DNA from: Actinomycetota bacterium | GTDB taxonomy: Bacteria > Actinomycetota > Actinomycetes > Actinomycetales > Microbacteriaceae | Direction: 5' to 3' | Assembly: GCA_009927245.1 (NCBI GenBank) | Contig: RFNI01000157.1 | Span: 1 to 10,205, forward strand | Length of the DNA stretch: 10,205 nucleotides | In this document: positions 5,511 to 10,205 of the stretch, in pieces | How the letters are laid out: the number at the start of each line of letters is the position of its first letter | How positions within the stretch are numbered: position 1 is the first letter of the stretch | Translations under genes and position numbers: made by a program | Notes under the pieces: generated by a model | Database searches by the model: none | What the model was told of the DNA's origin: nothing | The model's input: only the letters and a program-made list of their open reading frames with translations

Positions 5511-5610
5511 GTAAATTTTTGATTACTACACCCTGACTCGGGCGTGTTGATTCTAAACCTGCAAAACCTTAGGCGTAATCTCTAACCAAACGGAATAAGC
5601 AGGAGAGTTA
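5511..5610. other. Intergenic region uppS-phoH, likely phoH promoter and leader
   Basis: At 100 bp this is the longest non-coding stretch in the window. A weak bulged hairpin (ACACCC at 5528-5533 with GGGCGTGT at 5540-5547) lacks a following T-run, so it is at best a poor terminator of uppS. A TANNNT box, TAATCT, at 5576-5581 could be the phoH -10; it would leave a leader of about 20 bases. The good phoH ribosome-binding site AGGAG is at 5602-5606. A TTGATT at 5547-5552 is too far from TAATCT to pair as a -35. I see no small ORF here. Confidence 0.35.
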
Positions 5611-6963
5611 ATGCCTACTAAAAGCAGTGCATCATCTAAAACCACCCAGACAACTGCTAAGGCAACCCCCAAAAAGCCCGAGACCGGAATCAAGACTTTC
5701 ATCATTGATACCTCGGTACTCCTTGCAGACCCAAGAGCTATTTTCAGATTCGCAGAGCACGAAATTGTGCTCCCAATCATCGTCATCAACGAGCTAGAGA
5801 AGAAGCGTAACGATCCAGAGATTGGATACTTCGCTAGACAAGCTCTTCGTCACCTGGATGACCTTCGCATGAAGCACGAGAGATTAGATTTCCCAGTTGA
5901 GATCGGTGACGGTGGAACTCTAAGGGTTGAACTAAACCACATCAACCCGAATGTACTTCCAGTTGGTTTCCAACTAGGCGATAACGATTCAAGAATCCTG
6001 GCGGTAGCTGCAAACCTAGCTAACGAAGGTTTCGATGTCACCGTTGTATCTAAAGACCTGCCACTACGTGTCAAAGCATCAGCACTTGGTCTTATGGCTG
6101 ATGAATACCGTGCCGAGATGGCAGTTGACTCCGGATACACCGGTATTCAAGAGATTGCTATGAGCGCTGATCAGATGAGTGATCTCTATGACTCAGATGG
6201 TTATGACCACCCAGCAGTCAAAGAGCTTCCAGTCAACTGTGGTTTGGTTATCACCAGCGAAAGAGGACATGCACTAGGTCGAGTAACAGCTGATAAGAAA
6301 GTGAAGCTGGTCAGGGGAGATAGAGATATCTTCGGTGTTCACGGTAGATCTGCCGAACAGCGACTAGCAATCGATGTATTGCTAGATCCTGAAATTGGAA
6401 TTGTCTCTCTTGGAGGACGAGCTGGAACCGGTAAGTCTGCTCTTGCTCTTTGTGCTGGTCTTGAAGCAGTGCTAGAACGCCGAGCACACAAGAAGATCAT
6501 GGTCTTTAGACCGCTCTACGCTGTTGGTGGTCAGGAACTCGGTTACCTGCCAGGTTCAGAGGCTGAGAAGATGAACCCTTGGGCTCAGGCAGTCTTTGAC
6601 ACTCTAGGTCCATTGGTTTCTAAAGAAGTTCTTGAACACGTCACCGACCGTGGACTACTAGAAGTATTACCGCTTACTCACATCAGAGGTAGATCTCTAC
6701 ACGACACCTTCGTAATTGTTGATGAAGCCCAATCACTTGAAAGAAATGTTTTGCTGACAGTGCTATCTCGTATCGGTCAGAACTCAAGAGTGATCTTGAC
6801 TCACGATGTGGCGCAGAGAGATAACCTACGAGTCGGTAGACACGACGGTGTTGCATCTGTAATTGAAGCTCTAAAGGGACAATCACTCTTTGCTCACCTA
6901 ACCCTGACTAGAAGTGAAAGATCACCAATTGCAGATATGGTTACCAGCCTTCTAGATAACTAG
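5611..6963 (+). CDS. phoH: PhoH2-type protein: PIN RNase domain fused to PhoH ATPase
   Basis: Encodes 450 aa in two domains. After a low-complexity Lys/Ser/Thr tail (1-27) comes a PIN nuclease domain (about 28-160) with acidic residues D33 (FIIDTS) and E61 (VINELEKK), LGDNDSRIL, and VVSKD. The C-terminal PhoH ATPase has Walker A GGRAGTGKS (268-276), the family's VFRPLYAVGGQELGYLPG, HIRGRSLHDTF, Walker B IVDEAQ (D371, E372), and THDVAQRDN. This fusion is PhoH2, shown in mycobacteria to be an ATP-dependent RNA helicase and ribonuclease. Start ATG 5611 has AGGAG at good spacing, unlike its leaderless-looking neighbours. The mycobacterial antitoxin-like upstream gene phoAT is not present. The block order uppS, then phoH, then fumarase matches Rv1086-Rv1095-Rv1098c with intervening genes missing. 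Confidence 0.96.
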   Translation: MPTKSSASSKTTQTTAKATPKKPETGIKTFIIDTSVLLADPRAIFRFAEHEIVLPIIVINELEKKRNDPEIGYFARQALRHLDDLRMKHERLDFPVEIGDGGTLRVELNHINPNVLPVGFQLGDNDSRILAVAANLANEGFDVTVVSKDLPLRVKASALGLMADEYRAEMAVDSGYTGIQEIAMSADQMSDLYDSDGYDHPAVKELPVNCGLVITSERGHALGRVTADKKVKLVRGDRDIFGVHGRSAEQRLAIDVLLDPEIGIVSLGGRAGTGKSALALCAGLEAVLERRAHKKIMVFRPLYAVGGQELGYLPGSEAEKMNPWAQAVFDTLGPLVSKEVLEHVTDRGLLEVLPLTHIRGRSLHDTFVIVDEAQSLERNVLLTVLSRIGQNSRVILTHDVAQRDNLRVGRHDGVASVIEALKGQSLFAHLTLTRSERSPIADMVTSLLDN

Positions 6964-7000
6964 CTTGTGTATAACTAGAGCAGACAATAAGAGATAAAAC

Positions 7001-7006
7001 TATCTT
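7001..7006 (+). promoter_or_regulatory. Predicted leaderless -10 box of the prepilin peptidase gene
   Basis: TATCTT is followed by six bases (GGGCTA) and the GTG start at 7013. No Shine-Dalgarno is present in front of that GTG, and no clear -35 is seen. The gene may instead be cotranscribed with phoH, which ends 49 bases upstream. Confidence 0.35.
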
Positions 7007-7012
7007 GGGCTA

Positions 7013-7492
7013 GTGCCCAGTCTGTCTGAACTAATAGCTCTAATACCCGCTCTGTATTTGCTAGTTGTGGCATGGCCATTGACTGTGATTGATCTAAGAG
7101 AGCATCGACTTCCAAACAGGTTGGTGTTACCTGCGTTCCCCGTTGCTTTCTTAGCACAGCTCATCGCCACGATAATCTCAGCAGACTGGGCACGCCAACT
7201 ATCTGCTGTATTGATAGCACTGGCTGTTGGAGTCATTGGTCTCGGAGCAAACTACATTGACACTCTAGGAATGGGTGATGTGAAGCTAGCAACTGTCATT
7301 GCACTAACCCTGGGCTATTTCAATCCCTGGTTACCAGCCATCGCAATAGGCATAGCCTTTGTACTTGCCTTTGCAGTGGTGATAGTTCTTATCACCTTCG
7401 GCAAAGTAAAGATCGGCTCGAGTATCCCGCTAGGGCCTTACCTGCTAGTTAGCTTTATCGGAGCTAACCTCTCTTGGCTAATTACAAACTAG
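7013..7492 (+). CDS. A24 family prepilin peptidase, short form
   Basis: Encodes 159 aa, a very hydrophobic integral membrane protein. It has the two catalytic aspartates of the aspartic A24 peptidases: D27 in VIDLREHRLPN and D89 in the GMGDVKLA motif. These enzymes cleave the leader of type IV pilin or Tad/Flp-like pilin precursors at the inner face of the membrane. The N-terminal Cys-rich methyltransferase domain of PilD is absent, so this is the short TadV/CpaA-like form that cleaves but should not methylate. No pilin or pilus-assembly gene is nearby, so its substrate cannot be told from the window. Start GTG 7013 is chosen because homology begins there and a TANNNT box stands six bases upstream. 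The 3' end overlaps fumC tail to tail by 11 bp. Confidence 0.9.
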   Translation: MPSLSELIALIPALYLLVVAWPLTVIDLREHRLPNRLVLPAFPVAFLAQLIATIISADWARQLSAVLIALAVGVIGLGANYIDTLGMGDVKLATVIALTLGYFNPWLPAIAIGIAFVLAFAVVIVLITFGKVKIGSSIPLGPYLLVSFIGANLSWLITN

Positions 7493-8870
7493 GTTTGGTC
7501 ATTGACAAAACATCGAGTGCTTTATCAAGCTGCTCAAGAGTTAGCTTCTCGCCGTCAACATAACCAAGTTCAATGGTTGCCTCACGAATAGTGATTGCCT
7601 TGGCAACTGCGTGCTTAGCAATCTTGGCTGCAGCTTCGTAGCCAATGTATTTGTTCAGCGGGGTAACAATCGATGGACTTGATTCAGCAAGAGCTCTTGC
7701 TCTTTCAACATTTGCTTCTAGTCCTTCAACAGTCTTATCTGCAAGAAGTCTCAGTGAGTTAGATAGCAACCTGATTGATTCAAGAAGCGCATTACCCATT
7801 ACTGGAATTGCAACGTTTAGTTCGAAGTTACCTGTGGCACCTGCCCAAGCAACAGTTGCATCGTTACCGATAACTCTGGCAACAACCATCATCACTGCTT
7901 CTGGGATTACAGGGTTTACCTTGCCAGGCATGATTGATGAACCTGGCTGGAGATCTGGAATAGCAATTTCACCAAGACCTGCGTTAGGTCCTGAACCCAT
8001 CCAACGAAGATCGTTAGCAATCTTGGTAACACCAACAACGAGAGTTCTAAGAGCACCAGATGCCTCTACCAAACCATCTCTAGCACCCTGTGCTTCGAAG
8101 TGGTTACGAGCTTCTGTGATTGGAAGTTTGGTTTCTTGAGCAAGTAGTCGAATAACTTCCTGAGGGAAGCCATTAGGAGTATTGATACCGGTACCAACTG
8201 CTGTTCCACCAAGTGGAACTTCAGCAACACGAGCAATAGATGAGTTAACTCTTTCAATGCCATATCTAATCTGAGCGGCGTAGCCACCGAACTCCTGACC
8301 TAGGGTCACTGGAGTTGCATCCATCAGGTGAGTTCTACCTGCCTTGACTACCGTTTCCCATTCCTTGGCTTTAGTCTCTAATGCTTTAGCTAGGTGATCT
8401 AGAGAAGGAAGCAGATCGTTGATGAGGGCAGATGTCACTGCAACGTGAACTGAGGTTGGGAATACATCGTTAGATGACTGGGAGGCGTTTACGTGGTCAT
8501 TTGGGTGGACCTTAGAACCAAGCTTGTTTGTTGCAAGAGTTGCTAGAACCTCGTTCATGTTCATGTTTGAAGAGGTACCAGAACCGGTCTGGAATATGTC
8601 TACTGGGAACTCACCATCGTGCTTACCGGCAATGACCTCGTCGGCTGCAGAAGCGATGGCATCTGCGATTGCTTGATCTAGGACACCAAGAGATGCGTTA
8701 GCAAGAGCGGCAGACTTCTTGATCTGGGCTAGGGCAGCGATGTGAGCGCGCTCTAGGGTAGTTCCACTGATCGGGAAGTTCTCAACTGCACGAGCAGTCT
8801 GAGCCGCGTATAAGGCGTTTAACGGGACCTTAACTTCACCCATGGTGTCGTGTTCAATGCGATATTCCAT
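7482..8870 (-). CDS. fumC: Class II fumarate hydratase FumC
   Basis: Encodes 462 aa, the normal length for the homotetrameric, iron-independent fumarase that interconverts fumarate and L-malate in the TCA cycle. Fumarase/aspartase-family landmarks are all present: TGSGTSSNMNMNEV near 95-108, NASQSSNDVFPT (128-139), the catalytic-base segment GRTHLMDATP with H181 (E. coli H188), and the signature GSSIMPGKVNP at 310-320 with the catalytic loop serine S311 (E. coli S318). The intact A-site and B-site motifs and the GTGINTPNGFP loop favour fumarase over aspartase. ATG 8870 has AAGG seven bases upstream and starts 12 bases after the carbonic anhydrase stop, so it is probably the last gene of the xseB operon. 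No terminator is seen; the end overlaps the prepilin peptidase gene. Confidence 0.97.
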   Translation of the reverse strand: MEYRIEHDTMGEVKVPLNALYAAQTARAVENFPISGTTLERAHIAALAQIKKSAALANASLGVLDQAIADAIASAADEVIAGKHDGEFPVDIFQTGSGTSSNMNMNEVLATLATNKLGSKVHPNDHVNASQSSNDVFPTSVHVAVTSALINDLLPSLDHLAKALETKAKEWETVVKAGRTHLMDATPVTLGQEFGGYAAQIRYGIERVNSSIARVAEVPLGGTAVGTGINTPNGFPQEVIRLLAQETKLPITEARNHFEAQGARDGLVEASGALRTLVVGVTKIANDLRWMGSGPNAGLGEIAIPDLQPGSSIMPGKVNPVIPEAVMMVVARVIGNDATVAWAGATGNFELNVAIPVMGNALLESIRLLSNSLRLLADKTVEGLEANVERARALAESSPSIVTPLNKYIGYEAAAKIAKHAVAKAITIREATIELGYVDGEKLTLEQLDKALDVLSMTKPSL

Positions 8871-8882
8871 TTGTTTACCTTG

Positions 8883-9515
8883 CTACTCGTTTACATTTCC
8901 GAAAGTCACGATATCGTGCACTTCACCTAGGGTTAGTCGATAGTTAGCACCAACAACAGCCAATTTACCCGACTCAATTCGGTCAGCAATTAGCTTTGAT
9001 CTGCCAATCATTTCGTTGATGGTGTCTCTGATGTGAAGGTCAGTAATCTCGTCGATGTGGTGCAAACCATTAGCTTGAGCTTCTTTGACGGTAGGTGAAA
9101 TACGTTCAACCAAGTTGTGAATGAATTCACCTTCAGCGTTCATCTTGCCCTCGGTGGCATCGATGGTTGCTCGGATAGCCCCACACTGGTCGTGGCCTAG
9201 AACAAGAATCAAAGGAACACCTAAGACTTCAACTGCGTATTCCAAAGAACCAAGAATGGTTTCAGCAATCACCTGGCCTGCGTTACGAACTACAAACAGA
9301 TCACCTAGACCAACATCGAAGATGATTTCAGCAGAGAGACGTGAATCAGCGCAGCCAAACAGAGCAGCAAAAGGCTTCTGAGCCTGAGCTAGTTTTTCTC
9401 TGTGATCGATGTCTTGTCTAGGGTGAGCAAGATCACCGGACACGAATCTCGCATTTCCTTCAACAATTGCAGCCCAAGCCTCTTTGGGGTTCGTCGGTCT
9501 ATTTGATTCACTCAA
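8883..9515 (-). CDS. Beta-class carbonic anhydrase
   Basis: Encodes 210 aa. Beta-carbonic anhydrases interconvert CO2 and bicarbonate with a zinc bound by two Cys and one His. The ligands are visible as C55 in FGCADSR, and H108 and C111 in GHDQCGA, with the D57/R59 dyad beside the first. VVRNAG (75-80) and GSLEYAVEVLGVPLILVLGH are typical of the family's plant-type branch. The start is TTG 9515: it matches the beginning of homology, has a strong AGGAGG site eight bases upstream, and overlaps the DUF4245 stop by eight bases, which implies translational coupling. It lies directly before fumC. Bicarbonate supply to carboxylating enzymes that refill the TCA cycle would make sense of the pairing (inference). 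Confidence 0.95.
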   Translation of the reverse strand: MSESNRPTNPKEAWAAIVEGNARFVSGDLAHPRQDIDHREKLAQAQKPFAALFGCADSRLSAEIIFDVGLGDLFVVRNAGQVIAETILGSLEYAVEVLGVPLILVLGHDQCGAIRATIDATEGKMNAEGEFIHNLVERISPTVKEAQANGLHHIDEITDLHIRDTINEMIGRSKLIADRIESGKLAVVGANYRLTLGEVHDIVTFGNVNE

Positions 9516-10089
9516 TTTCTGTCCCTCCTGAAACTTTCTTATCTATAGCCTTGGCGAAATATTCAAATTCTGTAGTGTCGGCGACACCGTAGAGCAGAAC
9601 ATAGTTCTGGTCTTTGTAGTTCAGGACCATCATGTAGTCCTTGGTCTTCGGTGGATTATGAGCCTCGATGGACTTATAGATCTGCCAGGTGTAGTGATTG
9701 GTCTTTAGTTCACCGGTGATTGTCATGGTGCTTAGGTTTAGAGCTAACCAAGTTGGGTTGGCATCAAAGGCTTGGGTGTATCCGATGTATTTGGTGTCAC
9801 TACCAACAAAGCCTGCTGTGAAGTTTTTCACAGTGTCAGCTGGGGTTTCGTTAAAGACTGCGTTGTTGCTCCACCAGTTTTCAGGGGGAGTGATTGTAAA
9901 GATTCCCAGTTTGGTATCAGCCTGTGCTTCTTGAGAAATACTGGCGTAATCAATTGGCTTTATGCGATTCGAATCATCTCTTGGAACGATGAGGACTAAG
10001 ACAACAAGGAGCCCAATGCTCGCACCGAGCGCTAAGACCAGGTTGATGACGGTCTGTCTGGCTCTATGTCTAGCTGCCGAATCGCTCAA
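9508..10089 (-). CDS. DUF4245 family membrane-anchored protein
   Basis: Encodes 193 aa. A short basic cytoplasmic N-terminus (RHRARQ, 7-12) is followed by one transmembrane helix (about 14-36, ending LIVP) and an external domain with no cysteines. The domain carries family landmarks ENWWSNNA, a WLALNL segment and YVLLYGVAD near the C-terminus. The DUF4245 assignment rests on this layout plus position next to xseB and fumC, as for Rv1100 in M. tuberculosis. Molecular function is unknown. The start is TTG 10089 with AAAAGGAT eight bases or so upstream, inside the end of xseB. Only three bases separate it from the xseB stop, and its own 3' end overlaps the carbonic anhydrase start, so all are likely read as one unit. 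Confidence 0.88.
   Translation of the reverse strand: MSDSAARHRARQTVINLVLALGASIGLLVVLVLIVPRDDSNRIKPIDYASISQEAQADTKLGIFTITPPENWWSNNAVFNETPADTVKNFTAGFVGSDTKYIGYTQAFDANPTWLALNLSTMTITGELKTNHYTWQIYKSIEAHNPPKTKDYMMVLNYKDQNYVLLYGVADTTEFEYFAKAIDKKVSGGTEIE
9524..9529 (-). promoter_or_regulatory. Strong Shine-Dalgarno of the carbonic anhydrase gene
   Basis: AGGAGG on the minus strand lies inside the last codons of the DUF4245 gene, eight bases before TTG 9515. It decides this non-ATG start and suggests that the enzyme is made at a higher level than its upstream neighbours. Confidence 0.75.
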
Positions 10090-10092
10090 AGA

Positions 10093-10205
10093 CTAATCCT
10101 TTTTATCTTTTAGAACAGCATCAAGTTTTGCTCTAGCACCGGCAAGCCACTGCTCACACTTCTGGGCTAATACTTCGCCACGCTCCCAGAGCGCCATGCT
10201 CTGAT
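10093..10205 (-). CDS. xseB: Exodeoxyribonuclease VII small subunit, C-terminal part
   Basis: Only the last 36 or so codons are in the window; the 5' end lies beyond base 10205. The visible sequence, S-M-A-L-W-E-R-G-E followed by L-A-Q-K-C-E-Q-W-L and A-R-A-K-L, is the second helix of XseB, whose family consensus is ALxxWExGExLxxxCxxWL. XseB binds XseA to form exonuclease VII, which degrades single-stranded DNA in both directions. It stops at TAG (10095-10093), three bases before the DUF4245 start, as the first visible gene of the xseB-DUF4245-carbonic anhydrase-fumC run. XseA is expected just upstream, outside the window. Confidence 0.9.
   Translation of the reverse strand, partial: QSMALWERGEVLAQKCEQWLAGARAKLDAVLKDKKD

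Noticed and set aside
5528..5547. Hairpin after uppS as a rho-independent terminator
   Set aside because: The stem is short with a bulged C and no T-run follows, so it is not listed as a terminator.
5511..5610. phoAT-like antitoxin gene in front of phoH
   Set aside because: M. tuberculosis and M. smegmatis have phoAT overlapping phoH2, but no open frame of useful length ends near 5611 here.
7645..8139. 164-codon open frame on the plus strand
   Set aside because: It lies wholly antisense to fumC, has no ribosome-binding site and a Ser/Ala-rich composition typical of a shadow frame.
1..10205. CRISPR arrays, insertion sequences, prophage, tRNA or rRNA genes, toxin-antitoxin or defence islands
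   Set aside because: No repeat arrays, transposase, integrase or structural RNA signatures were seen on either strand; nearly all of the sequence is explained by conserved core genes.

Overview
The window is ordinary chromosomal, housekeeping-type DNA from an actinobacterium. The best fit is a small-genome, moderate-GC member of the Microbacteriaceae, such as the freshwater 'Luna'-type lineages (inference). The evidence is two actinobacterial families of unknown function (DUF4307, DUF4245), a short Z-FPP-synthase-type prenyltransferase, a PIN-PhoH (PhoH2) protein, and a gene order that follows the Mycobacterium tuberculosis block Rv1080c-Rv1107c (greA, DUF4307, small membrane protein, hemolysin III, Z-FPP synthase, phoH2, fumarase, DUF4245, xseB). 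I see no phage, IS element, CRISPR, tRNA or rRNA. No stretch longer than 100 bp lacks a gene.

Layout. 1-250 (+): 3' end of an HtpX-like M48 metalloprotease. 224-1423 (-): YcaQ/AlkX-type DNA glycosylase. 1473-2737 (+): threonine ammonia-lyase ilvA, broken by a one-base frameshift near 2070. 2718-3200 (-): greA, preceded by a terminator belonging to the DUF4307 gene (3273-3689, -). 3707-3973 (+): small membrane protein. 3970/4050-4694 (-): hemolysin III (trhA), also broken by a one-base frameshift near 4065. 4749-5510 (+): prenyltransferase uppS. 5611-6963 (+): phoH. 7013-7492 (+): short prepilin peptidase. 7482-10205 (-): tight run xseB (partial) > DUF4245 > beta-carbonic anhydrase > fumC, which looks like one operon.

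How it works together. The genes serve core metabolism (fumarase in the TCA cycle, carbonic anhydrase supplying bicarbonate, IlvA at the head of isoleucine synthesis), the transcription and DNA upkeep machinery (GreA, exonuclease VII, YcaQ glycosylase, PhoH2) and the envelope (UppS-type prenyltransferase, HtpX, TrhA, DUF4307, DUF4245). They form a conserved neighbourhood rather than one pathway.

I find no convincing new biological system. The most useful observations are: (1) two single-base frameshifts, each explained by one missing base in a short homopolymer; (2) five genes with no Shine-Dalgarno but a TANNNT box exactly 6-7 bases before the start codon, which predicts leaderless transcripts, including one divergent pair whose -10 boxes overlap; (3) absence of mca (mycothiol conjugate amidase) from its usual place in the block; (4) an apparent excess of CTAG, normally a rare tetranucleotide; (5) tail-to-tail overlap of every convergent gene pair.
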